Positions 45,389 to 57,421 of a stretch of 64,000 nucleotides of DNA are shown here, piece after piece. The translations under genes were made by a program, and so were the position numbers. The notes beneath the pieces are model-generated. The model made no database searches, was not told where the DNA came from, and worked only from the letters and a program-made list of their open reading frames with translations. Positions within the stretch are counted from its first letter, which is position 1. Each line of letters begins with the position of its first letter. This DNA comes from Adineta ricciae (taxonomy: Eukaryota; Rotifera; Eurotatoria; Adinetida; Adinetidae): NCBI GenBank assembly GCA_905250025.1, contig CAJNOJ010000012.1, positions 558,001 to 622,000 on the forward strand. Direction: 5' to 3'.

Positions 45389-45931
45389 ATGGAGAAAAAT
45401 ACAGCTTCTCTTTGTCAACACCGCGCAATGAAATGTTTATTTCGTACAACCATGTCTGTCTTCGTTTTAGACAAACGTGCGAAATGTGACGGCGTGAAAA
45501 GTGATAGAGACGTATTCACTTGTGAAGAATGTCGACGAGTATTTTGTGTACGGCACACCGGCGAACATTGCAAAGAGCTCGGGGATGATTTGAAGAGTGT
45601 GATGTAAGATTATAATGACCTTCAAGAACAACCCAATCAGTTTGCAGTCGATTAGTCTGCGTTGGAGAAAATTCATACATGGGGAAAAGAATCGATTGGC
45701 AAAAGTAAACACATAGCAGAGAAAATAGGTGCAGATTTTAATCAACGGTATGAGGAAGTTCACGAACGAGTGAGAAATAGGTGCACCGAATTACATAAAA
45801 CTCTTATTTGCGCTCATGATCGAGACGATTTTTCCAAGTGGAATTTGGATAGATGGAAGCAATCGCTAAATGATCTCAGAACGCAAACAATGAACAAGTC
45901 AGTGAATATTTATTGCTTTTTTTTAAAATAA
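45389..45931 (+). pseudogene. Broken B-box/coiled-coil gene (TRIM-NHL-like), NHL part absent
   Basis: From ATG 45389 the frame encodes a B-box-like zinc site (KCDGVKSDRD ... CEECRRVFC ... H). It hits TAA at 45605-45607 and a further TAG about 50 nt later. The same frame then resumes with ALEKIHTWGKESIGK and a coiled coil up to 45931. The interrupted segment still reads like the coiled-coil start of the intact gene at 33961, so the stops look like true nonsense mutations. No NHL repeats follow. A cryptic 57-nt intron (GTGATG ... GATTAG) could in principle bypass both stops in frame. Confidence 0.65.
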
Positions 45932-46260
45932 AACTTGCGAATACTGTTGTAAAGTTTGAAAAAATACGTTCGATCCACACAAATGCGTTCTTTCTCGTAC
46001 TCTATAGACATCGAAATCGATCACATGAAAAAGATTCGATTATGTCGTACCTACATTTGGTGTATTAACACACGTTCAGACAACCGTTCTTTCTACCATT
46101 TATCTGCATAAACATTAGCCACAACAAAGAAAGTATGCATTCCTAACTACCCGGATCGCATTTATATAAAAGACGGAGATAAATGTTGTAGTCAGCCTCG
46201 AGTCATTTCTAAAAATAGCATGCTATTTATAGAGAGTTATCCGTTGACATTTTGCTCGTA
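45932..46260. other. Intergenic, nothing recognised
   Basis: About 330 bp between the broken B-box gene and the minus-strand GPCR. No features seen. Confidence 0.55.
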
Positions 46261-47184
46261 TCAAGCATTTTGTTTTCGGTCATCAATTGTTAATACCATT
46301 CGATTTTCGAACGGTGTCACACGTGTTACTGTACGCATCTTAGCTCTAATTATCTGGCACATTTCTCGATCGAGCAGAACTGTACACAGTTTCTCAATGG
46401 ACACACCAACCGATGGACTAACTAGATTTATCATGTAAATCAGTCGAATAGATGTTACCATGAACAGTAGCGATGGAATTCCACTTGTTAAATAGATACC
46501 AAGAAGTATAGCGATTCGGCGAAGTAATTCCAGCTCACGTTTTTGACTGTTTTGCGATGCAGCAGTTGCATTCGCTCTCACTTTCCGAATCCGTACATAG
46601 ATATACGTATAGATGATTACAATAATTGCAACTGGTAGAATGTAATAGGCAAAAGCTGTATAAGCTACATGTATTTTGCGATATACGGGTACCCAACAGA
46701 AAGTGTTTGGTGCAAAATAGATATCATTTGTCAAAACTGAAGGTGATGTGACCAAGAATACCACAAGCCATTGACAAATAATCAGAATATAGTGTGTCTT
46801 GAACGAAGTCAGTCGACGGTATTTGTTCGAAAGCACGGAGAAGAAAAATCTCGAAATCGCTTGGATAAGATATGAATAGATGACTCCGGCAATTCCACTA
46901 TAAGCAAAATATGCACGGAATCGACAGCTGAGATCACTCGTATCCCACTGACCAAAGAGAACATAGGCAAAGTTGACTTTCATCGTGACACAATAGAAAA
47001 CAGTTGCGAGAGCTGTATTGCACATGAGTAGATGATTGATCGTGTGTAGGCGAGGTTTGGTTTGCCATACTAAGATGAAGATAAAAGCACTGATTGTTAC
47101 AGCTATAAGGACGAATATGAGCGATATAAGGGCGACGAGATGGTAGTCTTCAGTGTTGCTGCTAACAAGCAACGTTACATTCAT
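46261..47184 (-). CDS. Orphan rhodopsin-like GPCR, tandem paralogue 1
   Basis: Single-exon 307-residue receptor starting at ATG 47184 (MNVTLL, an N-glycosylation site at residue 2). Seven hydrophobic segments are clear. TM3 is followed by QAISRFFFSV in place of DRY. ECL2 holds FCWVP, whose cysteine would pair with that of the SCRFRA segment before TM3. The third loop is basic (RIRKVRANATAASQNSQKRELELLRR). The C-terminal tail is short. It is a close paralogue of 49623-50567: the central part is almost identical, whereas the N-terminus, ECL2 and tail differ. Ligand unknown. Confidence 0.85.
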   Translation of the reverse strand: MNVTLLVSSNTEDYHLVALISLIFVLIAVTISAFIFILVWQTKPRLHTINHLLMCNTALATVFYCVTMKVNFAYVLFGQWDTSDLSCRFRAYFAYSGIAGVIYSYLIQAISRFFFSVLSNKYRRLTSFKTHYILIICQWLVVFLVTSPSVLTNDIYFAPNTFCWVPVYRKIHVAYTAFAYYILPVAIIVIIYTYIYVRIRKVRANATAASQNSQKRELELLRRIAILLGIYLTSGIPSLLFMVTSIRLIYMINLVSPSVGVSIEKLCTVLLDREMCQIIRAKMRTVTRVTPFENRMVLTIDDRKQNA

Positions 47185-47681
47185 GTTATTTCGAAAAGAA
47201 GAAACAAAATGAATACTGCTTTTTTAATTAAAAAGTAGGAGAATATAAAAAATAAGTCGGTGAATTCAAACATGGCGGTAATAAGAGTACTCGAGTTGGC
47301 GGAAACAAAAAAAGGAGCGTCTGCATCCTTCAGAGAATATCTCTCTAATTATTTTTTACCAGTCAACTTCTTAGAAAGAAGTTTCTTCCATCATCATAAT
47401 TCCTGTCGTTATCACGGAAACAGTAATAATTCGACAATTCATCAAATTGTGTGTAGTCAAATGCTGTCCTATCATATTTCTGATACAGGTGACGGAACAA
47501 AAATGAAATCAACTTTAGTCTCAATCTTTTTTGTATTCATAAATGCAAGTTTATCGTTTTCTCTTACCTTTCGTCGAGAGAGGCAAAGTTTTGTCGTCAC
47601 TGATAAGAAACGAGCTTCTGCGTCGCTGAAATATAAATCCAAAGTTTTCGGCTCGTGTTTTTATTTTATACTGTGATAACA

Positions 47682-49317
47682 ATGGCTGAGAACAGTGAGC
47701 CGGTAATTTACAACAATCGGTACCGATTACAAAGAAAACTTGGCGAAGAAAATTTTCAGACAGCGTATCTTGTGACTGATGTCGAAGCGGAAAATGAATT
47801 GTATTTTAATTAATGAGTCTTCGATTTGTATAAATCTACCATTTATCTTCATAGAAAAGTGTTACAAATCATTCCGTTGAATGGTGCACTTCATGAACAT
47901 GCACCTGAAATTATCGATAGAGCTAAACGCCTAGTAGACTTAAACAACAAACACATTGTGAAAGTAAGATTTTTCTATAGCCGTCAAAGCAAGACTCATC
48001 GATGCCTTATTCAGTATCATGAAACCTTCACAGAGCAGAATCATTTGTATATCGTGGCAGAATATTGCGAAGATGGTAACATGGAACAGTATCTGAATAC
48101 GCAAACTGAGGCGATGATACAAGATGAAGTGATCGAATGGTTGGTACAAATCTTAACTGCTGTGAACTATATGCATAAGTCAAACATGTTTCATCGAAAT
48201 TTGAAATTAAAAAATCTATTTTTGAAGTCAAATAAAATCAAAGTGGGAAATTTTGACATTACAAGCATATCGTATCCCAGTATTGATGTCGCGTCAACAT
48301 TTACTGAGTTTCCGTAAGTTTCTTTTCAAATAAATTTCAAAATAGTTCTGTTTATTTTTCTTCTTTAAAAAAGATACTTTCTAGCACCGGAAGTATTGAA
48401 CAACAATGTGTTCTTGGCAACATCTGATATCTGGTAGGGTTCATAAAGTGCAAAGAAAACTTCAGGAGATTTTCTCTCAAAGGGCAATCGGTTGTTTGTT
48501 ATATGAAATGTGTACTTTTCAACATAATATTCTTGATACATTTGTGATGAATATTATGACAAACATGTTGTGCAACGGAGGAAAGAGATTTTATCTTCCA
48601 AAAGTATATAGTAAAGAGCTAAATGATTTATTCACAAAGTAAGTCTTTTATCTATTCAAATACATGGATATTAATCTTTTCATGAGCAGAATGTTGGCTA
48701 ACGATCCGCTAAAACGACCGAGTGCCGAGAAATTGCTATATTCACGTCTGCTCAGTACTCATCAAGTAGATATTGCAGGAGGATACCTCACGTTTGACTT
48801 TAAACATTTAAATAGAACAATACCAACCGATCGGATCAACAAAATAAGCTGACGAATGCAATGAACAGCATAGTAACAAATCAATCATCTTGTGAAGATA
48901 ATAGCAGCACTAGACAGAAAAACTGGTCAAATAGCAAACGCATTCTGCCGGCAATACCACGAGCAATCAAACAAATCGATACAGTGCACGATAGTGAACA
49001 GCACAAGGAAGACAAATCATCTGAATCAGCAGACATAAGGATGAAAATAGATGGGTTACGAAAGTATGCGCAAATTTTCTCGATGGTATACGAACAGTGG
49101 TGTATTTATTTTTAGAAAAGCTATTGATTTGTTAGGTGAAAGCAAGTTTGAAGAAGTTTATAACTATTTGATGCAACAGCGCATAGCACAGAAAAACGAT
49201 CCACAGTTGGATTATGTCACGATCTATCGAGGTCTAGCAGCATTGGCGGTAAGACCTCGAGACTGTCATTTTGTCGACGCACTGGTCTTTTTGGAAGCGA
49301 CATTAAATGAAATATGA
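47682..49317 (+). CDS. NEK-like pseudokinase
   Basis: Eight exons (47682-47800, 47855-47963, 48015-48313, 48374-48433, 48483-48638, 48690-48765, 48849-49063, 49116-49317) join to about 411 residues. The fold aligns along its length with NIMA-related kinases: LYIVAEYCEDGNMEQYL hinge, FHRNLKLKNLFL catalytic loop, YFLAPEVL, and a DPLKRPSAEKLL end. Every catalytic element is altered. The glycine loop reads GEENFQ, the VAIK lysine position reads VLQII, HRD is HRN, and DFG is NFD. The structural APE and DIWAIGCLLYEM are kept. It should therefore not phosphorylate, and may act as a scaffold or allosteric partner. A C-terminal helical extension (LGESKFEEVYNYL) is unassigned. Exons 7-8 are the least certain. 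Confidence 0.78.
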
Positions 49318-49622
49318 GCTTGAAGCTGTAAAGATAGTGTCACATACGAACGCTCTGTAGATCTTTTTAGTATATCACTTAACGGAAGCACATGCATCTC
49401 TAAAAAAGTCTAAAGAAAGCTGTATTCTCATAATGCCTTCGTTATTATGCTAGGCAGATGTTGAAATACGCGTCGATCAGCGAAAGATTCCTTGAAAGTA
49501 AACTGTTCGATGATGTGAAAAATCGAGTTAGAGTGGCAGACGTTCATATATCCAGGTAAGCAAGAAATCACATTTTGAAGGTTTATAAATAGTTTGATAC
49601 AACATTCATCAAAATACGGTCT
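49318..49622. other. Intergenic with a possible orphan exon
   Basis: About 305 bp. A stretch ending in ESKLFDDVKNRVRVADVHISR directly before GTAAGC (49554) reads like an exon with a donor, but no partner exon was found. It may be a further exon of the pseudokinase gene or a relic. Confidence 0.35.
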
Positions 49623-50567
49623 TTAAACATTATGTCTCACGGTTCTCTGTGTCGGAACATTGGTTAGCAGTACAAGCCCAGTTGCAAACGGTGTTACAGG
49701 TGTTAATCGAAAGACCTTTGCTCTAATCACTTGACACATCTCCCGATCAAGCAGAATCGTACATATTTTCTCTACACACACAACCACCGATGGACTAACT
49801 AGATTTATCATGTAAATCAGTCGAATAGATGTTACCATGAACAGTAGCGATGGAATTCCACCTGTTAAATAGATACCGAGAAGTATAATAATTCGATGAA
49901 GTAATTCCAGCTCACGTTTTTGACTGTTTTGCGATGCAGCAGTTGCATTCGCTCTCACTTTCCGAATTTGTACATAAATATATGTATAGATGGTTACAAT
50001 AACTACAACTGGTAGAATGTAATAGGCAAAAGCTGTATAGGCTAGATGCATCACAAGCTCCAATGGCACCCAGCAGAAGACATGCGGAACAAAATAAATA
50101 TCATTTGTCAAAACTGAAGGTGATGTGACTAAGAATACCACAAGCCATTGACAAATAATCAGAATATAGTGTGTCTTGAATGAAGTCAGTCGACGGTATT
50201 TGTTCGAAAGCACGGAGAAGAAAAATCTCGAAATCGCTTGGATAAGATATGAATAGATGACTCCGGCAATTCCACTATAAGCAAAATATGCACGGAATCG
50301 ACAGCTGAGATCACTCGTATCCCACTGACCAAAGAGAACATAGGCAAAGTTGACTTTCATCGTGACACAATAGAAAACAGTTGCGAGAGCTGTATTGCAC
50401 ATGAGTAGATGATTGATCGTGTGTAGGCGAGGTTTGGTTTGCCATACTAAGATGAAGATAAAAGCACTGATTATTACAGCTATAAGGACGAATATGAGCG
50501 ATATAAGAGCAACCAGACGGTAGTCTTCGGTGTTAAGTGAGGAGTTAGCGGACGCTGTTGTACTCAT
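49623..50567 (-). CDS. Orphan rhodopsin-like GPCR, tandem paralogue 2
   Basis: Single-exon 314-residue receptor, ATG at 50567 (MSTTASANSSLN). Same architecture as 46261-47184: TM3 followed by ISRFFFSV, FCWVP in ECL2, basic third loop. From 50182 to 50472 the DNA shows no difference from 46805-47095 by eye. The N-terminus, ECL2 (FVPHVFCWVPLELVM) and tail differ, which points to recent gene conversion. Its first codons and upstream region are also found truncated at 20957-21100, making it the left-most gene of block B. Confidence 0.85.
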   Translation of the reverse strand: MSTTASANSSLNTEDYRLVALISLIFVLIAVIISAFIFILVWQTKPRLHTINHLLMCNTALATVFYCVTMKVNFAYVLFGQWDTSDLSCRFRAYFAYSGIAGVIYSYLIQAISRFFFSVLSNKYRRLTSFKTHYILIICQWLVVFLVTSPSVLTNDIYFVPHVFCWVPLELVMHLAYTAFAYYILPVVVIVTIYTYIYVQIRKVRANATAASQNSQKRELELLHRIIILLGIYLTGGIPSLLFMVTSIRLIYMINLVSPSVVVCVEKICTILLDREMCQVIRAKVFRLTPVTPFATGLVLLTNVPTQRTVRHNV

Positions 50568-51104
50568 CTTTTCTAGGAAACGGAGTAAGATTATGCGTAC
50601 CGTGCGTTTACTGATGTTATAATGAGCACTCTTTTTTATGTGAAATAAAATAGCATGAACTAAAAATATTCAACGCAGCGGAAATAAGATGAACAGCGCG
50701 TACACTTTCATAATTGATTTCATCCTAAAGAAACCTGATTTTACAGCGTTCTAGTCACACAATGTAATTCAACACTGCGGAAATATCATAACTATGCATT
50801 CTGTCTGTCAAAATTGAGTAGCAGAAGAGAAAGGATGAAAAGTTTTTTTTGGTGGTGACAACGACTCAAACAATCTTGCAACACCAACTATTAGTCATCT
50901 GGATGAATAATTCTTTGCTTATACCTTCAACACAAATCAGTTTCGTTCTTTCTTTTCGCCTTTTTCTGTTCCCATACAAGGTTGAAGTTATTTAAGATTC
51001 TCTCTATGGATTATTTCTAGACAGATTGTTAAGTATATTTTTAGAGCGACAAAAACACTTGGCTTCGAAACTTGTTCCTTCATTTTTACATATTATTATT
51101 CCAG

Positions 51105-51734
51105 ATGCGCATCTTTATTTTTACAACAAACAAGATAAATGCTATTTCTCTTATTAGCCTCTTCGACAATAAAGAAATTGCATACACGATTTCCTCTGAT
51201 ATTACGCAGCTCACCGGCGACTATGATGTGCTAATAGTTCCTGGTGGCACTGCAAAACGTTATCAAGTACATTTAAGAGAGAATGGTATTACATTGATTC
51301 AAAATTTTGTTGCCAATGGTGGAGGCTATCTGGGACTTTGTGCTGGTGCATATCTCGCCTCGATGAACGATATAGAAAATCGAAAAAATGTCGGTATAGG
51401 CCTCCTTCCAGTTCGATACTCTCTCTATGGTTCTAACGCAAACATTCGAGCTAATGTAACGTTGACCGATGCTGAGACGAACACGACCTACAAAACAACG
51501 TATCATAATGGTGCTGTCTATCAAACGGATCAGTTACCAACAAACGTGACAGTGTTAGCAACGATTACTGATACCGACAGTTCAAATTCAAAGTTTCACG
51601 ATTTTCTTAAAAACAAAGCTACGATCATTGAAGGTACTTATGGTAAAGGACGTGTCGTTCTGTGCGGACCACATATCGAAGTAAATGCGAAAGCCTATCT
51701 ATTTTCTTTGATCATGTCACTTGTTCATCGTTGA
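51105..51734 (+). CDS. Class I glutamine-amidotransferase-like protein (BPL_N type), copy B
   Basis: 209 residues, intronless, counterpart of 21530-22159. The start is placed at ATG 51105, matching copy A and following TTATTATTCCAG. The frame is also open 11 codons upstream without a better start. Cys79 in GLCAGAY and the CGPHIE motif are conserved. About 15 substitutions from copy A, mostly conservative, include loss of one non-catalytic cysteine (YGC to YGS). No stop or frameshift, so this copy should be functional. Confidence 0.8.
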   Translation: MRIFIFTTNKINAISLISLFDNKEIAYTISSDITQLTGDYDVLIVPGGTAKRYQVHLRENGITLIQNFVANGGGYLGLCAGAYLASMNDIENRKNVGIGLLPVRYSLYGSNANIRANVTLTDAETNTTYKTTYHNGAVYQTDQLPTNVTVLATITDTDSSNSKFHDFLKNKATIIEGTYGKGRVVLCGPHIEVNAKAYLFSLIMSLVHR

Positions 51735-53420
51735 GAAAAAACATTCGTGATATATTTCGAACTTGAGGGTGTGAGAGTGACGCATTTTCCTGGAAATATC
51801 ATATTAGTTTACTTTTATACGCTGAATAAAATAGGTTTTTGCACATCTTGTGAAGAAGAGAAAAACACAGTTCATGATGATGGAATGAACGCGTGCAAGA
51901 AAATAATGTTTATATGTACTAACAAACGTAGAAAGAGATGTAGATGATATTTTGGAGATTCTGCATTTAAAGAATGGTTTTTAAACAAAGTCACTGTCGG
52001 AAGTGAGTATACAGGTGATTATGAAAACTTTATTGTTATCTACTGTTGCTTCGTTCTGTATAATAAAATATGTGTGAGGAAAATGATATTTCGCATCATC
52101 ATACTCCTATCGACAGCACGCTGCTCTTTCACATGATAGAATATCTTTCTGTTTACTTCAACATAGTATATTAATCAGAACGCCAAACCATTATAACTTC
52201 CGAATTAAGGGTGTAGCATGCAGCGAGAATCAACATTTATCAAAAATACTCTGAAAAACCTATCGATACTGGCAAAGGAATAGGTAATCAACAATCATTT
52301 TTATCCCTGCAACTGTTGAAATAGTATGTCTAATTGTTGTAGCTATAGCATTATGAATCTGAGGATAGTATAAGTACAAATTCATATTGCCCGTAACGCT
52401 AGCAATCTAAATCCAACGTGCTACCGACACACAGCTTCTGTGCTGCGAACGATGGGGAAGTGTTATAATAGCTGATAGCTATCGTTCTGACGATGCGAGA
52501 AAAACGAATATGAATGCAAGTTCACTTAGTATAACATACTACTTTATTCTGCAGTAATATCTATTTCAAACAATAATTTTGAAAAAATTTTTTAATCAAG
52601 ACGATAAATTCTAGCTGAATATACCGTTGAAGTGTTAATGTTTGAGATGAGATAAATAACTATGTTGATTGAAGCATTTGTAATTGTTTTGGCGTTGGAC
52701 GATTGAATGAAAGCCAAGTGGTATACTCAAGATTGAGACGACGAGAAAATGCACGACCATCACGAGAACTTATGTGAGTCCCTTTCTTATGATATTCATA
52801 ATCAGAACTTCCAGTGTCGTAGTAATATTCGTCACAAGAATGAATACAGAACGGATGAGATCGTCTTAGATGGGTCAGCTAATCGCATGTGGACATCTAG
52901 TTGAACAATAATAATATTGAATAAAAATGAAACTAAGTTCATACTGATTGTACCTGAAAGATTGTCACTCTTACTCTTTTGTACAGAATCGCAATTTCAA
53001 AAATATTGATTTGCAAAGTCATGTTACACATAGTGAGGAATTTTTTTACTGATAGCTTGATACTCAGGATAGTGTGACGCAGTTGCGTCCATCTGTTTCC
53101 TCATATGCTTCGGACCTTGCATGCATAGTCTCTGATAATCATCTATATAGATTATCTAACAATTGATGTTGTGAAATAACTTGAAAAGGAGTTTATGATC
53201 GAGGTTTTTATTTGCTATAAAAAGGAATGTACATGACTAGTAAATAAAGAGTTTCCTAAAAAAAGAAATATAAATATCTTCAGAATTATTCATGGCATTT
53301 ACATCTGTTCGAATTCTTGCGAAACTTTTGTTATTCTCGAACAATGATCGAATGAATGTAAGACGAATTGTATCGTTCTGTATTATTAATCGTCATTTAT
53401 ATTGAATGTAAATTTCTTCA
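51735..53420. other. Block B intergenic region
   Basis: Counterpart of 22160-25188 but about 1.3 kb shorter. It lacks the A-specific 210-bp segment, the MITE-like element and about 330 bp near the two-TM fragment. The two-TM frame is present at about 52640-52815 but has a stop at codon 9. No intact gene recognised. Confidence 0.6.
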
Positions 53421-55768
53421 CTACCACCCTAATTCTACAGCCCATTCGTTTGAGGAAGCATTTAGATTCCTGAAGACTCTGGATCCGCCATTACCGTTAC
53501 TGTGGATGTGTACAAAATGAACTAATTTCGGCGAAAGACAATGTTTATAAGATATTTTGCTGGAAACAATCAGATGGGCACATAGACATTTGAGCGAAAT
53601 TTTTCGATGAGCTCGTAGAATTTCTCTGACTTCCCTATCATTGGCATAATCCTCTGGTAAATGTCCGTATGCGTCAACGCAATCCATGTGTGCATCTGCA
53701 TCCAGAAGAATTTGAATGATTGGTCTTTCTCTACCGATGTTATAGGATCGTGCGACGTAATGCAACAGAGTCGTCTTTGAATGTGAATCGGTTTCATTGA
53801 CGTCTGCTCCAGCATATATCAACCATCGAATGATGGACAATGTTGGTAGACTAGAATGAACATAATTGATCACGAATTTCATGTTTCATTAAGAAAGATT
53901 ACCTAACAGAAGCGCATATAAGTTCACCTGCGTTCCAGGCAGTGTGATTAACAAAATATCTCAAAGGGCTGTACAGACGATTTATGATAATATTTTTACG
54001 TATAAGTCGCACAAGGAGACCGACAAGAATATATTTTTCATTACCATTGATGTTGTTAGTTTCCAAGAGCTGAACAATAGAAGGACAAATGAAATTATCC
54101 GCTGTATTATTTCATTAACGACATACTAAGTACTTACATAAAACACGATCATTAGAAGCTTAATCAAGATACCGTTTAATGACTGATTGAATGTATCGAG
54201 TATCCATGACCAAATACGCGCCAGTGAATGAACAGGTATTCTCTTTTCTGTTTCCAATATCTTGTATAAACTACTGACAAGTTGAGAAAGATAACTTTTC
54301 TGCACTTTCTCATCGTATTTACGATGATCTTCTGCTTGCAATAGTAGCTGATAAGCATGCATTCGTAATTGGAGGCAACGACGGAATAATCTCTGCCATC
54401 GGTACATATCACTCTGTTTCATAATCAGTGTGAGAAGATGCTGAAGTTCACCTTTCTGAAGTAAAAGCCGTTCGCTAACAACTAATGCGTACATTCGTAG
54501 TTTATTATCGTCGTTTCGTATGGAAACAAGCTCGTCAAGTGTTTGACATTCAGTAAGATACTCATAAGCTTCACAAGACGGATTGATACATGCTGGTGCT
54601 GCTCGACTTAATGCCCTCTCAAAATAACAATAGGCTTCATCACGCTTACTTAAATTACCATCAATTGTATACCGAGAAGCCAAGAGAAGCAATTCTTCTA
54701 TAACTTGTTGATCAGGTAATATGTTCACAAGTAAATGTACGATGGGTTTATTGTCACAATACGCTGCTAACATCAACGGTGTGAATCCTGTTTGACTCAT
54801 AATAAAGCGTCCATCATGATGCTCAATGAGAACTCTAGCAATATCGACATATCTTTTATGTACAGCATAATCTAGAGGAGTTCTTTTCTTGTAATCGAGT
54901 ACGTTTGGTTCGGCACCGTATTTCAACAGTAATTTGACCATCTCGAGTCGATTTCGACGCGAAGCGATATGCAGCGCACTTTCATTGTAATTTTTCACTC
55001 GTCGATTAGGATCACATCCTCGTTGCAACAGATAATTAACAATTTCCTCATGATTATTTTGAATCGCAACGAGTAAAACACCACACCTATTGACATTTGC
55101 ATGCGCACGTTCCACGAGTTCATAGACAAGATTCAAGTCTCCTAGTCTACAGGCATGCCAAAGAGCAGTTCTTCCATTAGAACACACATGATCAACAATT
55201 GTTGAATAGATAAAACCGTCATACACGCCATCTAAGATCGTTTCAACGCATTGCGAATTCGTATTCTTAATTGCATCAATAAGCATCGTGTCGCGTCTCG
55301 CTGCACCTCTTCGATGTCTTATTTTTCTACCGAAATTGCGTTCAACTTTTGGATGAAAGCCGTTTCTATGATTCAGTCTTAATTGGCGTAGAAGTACTCC
55401 CAGAAAGTCAGCATCTTTCAACTGAATAGCATATGGTATTGAAAGCTCATATCGACGTCGGCGATAAGCAAAGTCCAAAATATCTATTGATTCGTATGGT
55501 TCGTAAGAAAATCTTTCCTCGTCTGCATCTTCATCTGCAATTAACTCTTTTGCTTTTTCTAATCGAGTAATCGGTCGAGCGCGCTCTGGAGAATCTGAAA
55601 AACGTTTATTATTTTCTTATCAATAAGGTCAAACTACATACACAATCGATACTGTCGCTCAGTTTGAATTCTACTTTTCTTTACACGCAAAGCATGTACG
55701 TAATGTTGATGTCGTTGATCATCGTGCCGTTCATCACATATATCGAGGATGTAATGTTTTTCCGACAT
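53421..55768 (-). CDS. fem-1: FEM-1 homologue, copy B, possible splice defect
   Basis: Counterpart of 25189-27535. Exons: 55642-55768 (ATG 55768), 54138-55594, and 53421-53850, plus the equivalent of the 77-nt exon at 53903-53979. Exon 2 is one codon shorter than in copy A, in the basic region before the first ankyrin repeat. Ankyrin repeats, ECQTLDEL and SLKCLCAHLI are kept. At the 77-nt exon the acceptor dinucleotide read as AG in copy A is AT here (base 53980). The next AG downstream would give a frameshift and an early stop, losing the last two ankyrin repeats and the BC-box-like motif. If the exon model is right, copy B encodes a shortened protein unable to join the ligase. Confidence 0.78.
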
Positions 55769-56479
55769 AAGTCTTAAAATATCTAATGACTGGTATTGCC
55801 AAGATATGGATTCCTTATAAATGAATACTTTGCCTAATTCTTCGTTTCTGTTGCATCATGCAAAAACAAATGCTGGAAACTACACGTGTTTCATGATGGT
55901 TGTGTAAGGTGAAGCCATGCTGTACGAGAGAACGAACGTAAAATGAAAGGATTCGATCGCGAAGCGAACGAATCAGAGCAAAGCGCAACATCTATATGAT
56001 AATGGTCGATATTATCAAATGAAAGTGTGAGAAGCTAGGCATACAATCCATGAATATTAGTAAAAGACACCTATGGTGGAAAACAATCGATCGATGTAAC
56101 CTGAATTGTGTTTTTCCATTCTACCCATCATCAGCAAGATTACATGCTCTTTTATTTATTACTCGTGCTGTATGTTACTCGTACCCCAGTATTGCTTTTC
56201 CCCATATACTTATCTACTGTCAAATTGATGTACGCAAACAAGCATGTGTTCCGACGTATTCAGAGTGCGAGTCTACTTATGTTTTAAAATCAATATCAAC
56301 AACTCGGCAATCTGAATGCCCAAAGAGAACAGATCGTCAATTGATTGAAATCGTCTGAAAGAAAGAGAGGTCGCTTGTATATAGCACGTTGTGATATAAA
56401 ATTGCCATTGGATTACCTTTTCATCCGTAACGAACATGCGTCGTTCAAAAATACACATTAAAGTAGACGAACGATTATC
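55769..56479. other. Divergent intergenic region, block B
   Basis: Counterpart of 27536-28269, about 710 bp, holding the promoters of FEM-1 copy B and UMP-CMP kinase copy B. No further gene called. Confidence 0.5.
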
Positions 56480-57421
56480 ATGACGACCAAAAAGCCCAAT
56501 GTAATCTTTGTTATCGGTGCACCAGGAGCTGGTATGTGTAGCACATGTTCGATATGTTCCATATTCAGTTTCTACTTTTTATGATTAGGTAAAGGTACAC
56601 AATGCGAACGAATCTGCAAAGTTAGATGCGAAAATATGTTTGCGAAAAAACTTTTTTTTTTCGAACGATTTCAATTTTGTAGGACTATACTTATGTTCAT
56701 TTGTCTGTTGGCGATCTTCTCCGAGAAGAAGTTAATAACTCGCATTCTGATCTAGGTAGAGAAATTCAAGAGACAATGAAAAATGGCTCTCTCGTATCTT
56801 CAGAAATCGCTTGTAGATTAATCGAAAACGTATGCATTTCATTGTTTCCTTTATTGACATCATCTCCAATTTTCCTTTCATTTGAAAGGCAATAGAAAAG
56901 AGTGGCAAAGAGAACTACTTAATTGATGGCTTTCCACGAGATATGGAGAATATTACCGAATGGCACAAAACAATGGACGAGAAAGTCATTCTTCAATGTG
57001 TACTTGACTTTGATTGTGACGAGAAGGTAAATGAACTCGAAGGTAGACTGATACGATGTAATTCCATACTTGAAGACGAGCATCGATCGATGTATGGAAC
57101 GTGGCCGAGACAGTGGACGAGCGGATGACAATGAGGAAACTCTGAAAAAAAGGTGCATTTCTTTAGACACTTGGTTATTTGTGAAAATCGAATTATTGTT
57201 ATTATAGAATTGCTACATTCAAAAAATTAACTGAACCAGCCATAGAATATTATGAAAAGAAGAATTTAATCAAACACGTGGATGCAAAAAAAGATGTTGA
57301 AGAGGTTGGTTTGATTGAAATTTATGTGAAAATTTTTGCGATTCACATTTTATTTCAGGTTTACCGAGATGTTCAAAATGTGATGAAAACGATTCTCGAA
57401 TCAACTGATTCAAATTTGTAA
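56480..57421 (+). CDS. cmpk1: UMP-CMP kinase, copy B
   Basis: Counterpart of 28270-29206 with the same seven-exon layout, offset 28210 at the start. The P-loop (GAPGAGKGTQC), HLSVGDLLREE, DGFPRDMENITEWH and the LID RCMERGRDSGRADDN are all present. Splice sites match copy A, including the acceptor CTTGAAG before the LID exon. TAA at 57419-57421. Substitutions from copy A in the LID (NSE to DSG) bring it closer to the usual family sequence. Both copies appear functional. Confidence 0.88.

Noticed and set aside
47260..47676. Plus-strand 138-codon frame upstream of the pseudokinase
   Set aside because: No ATG at the start of the frame, no recognisable domain, low-complexity composition.
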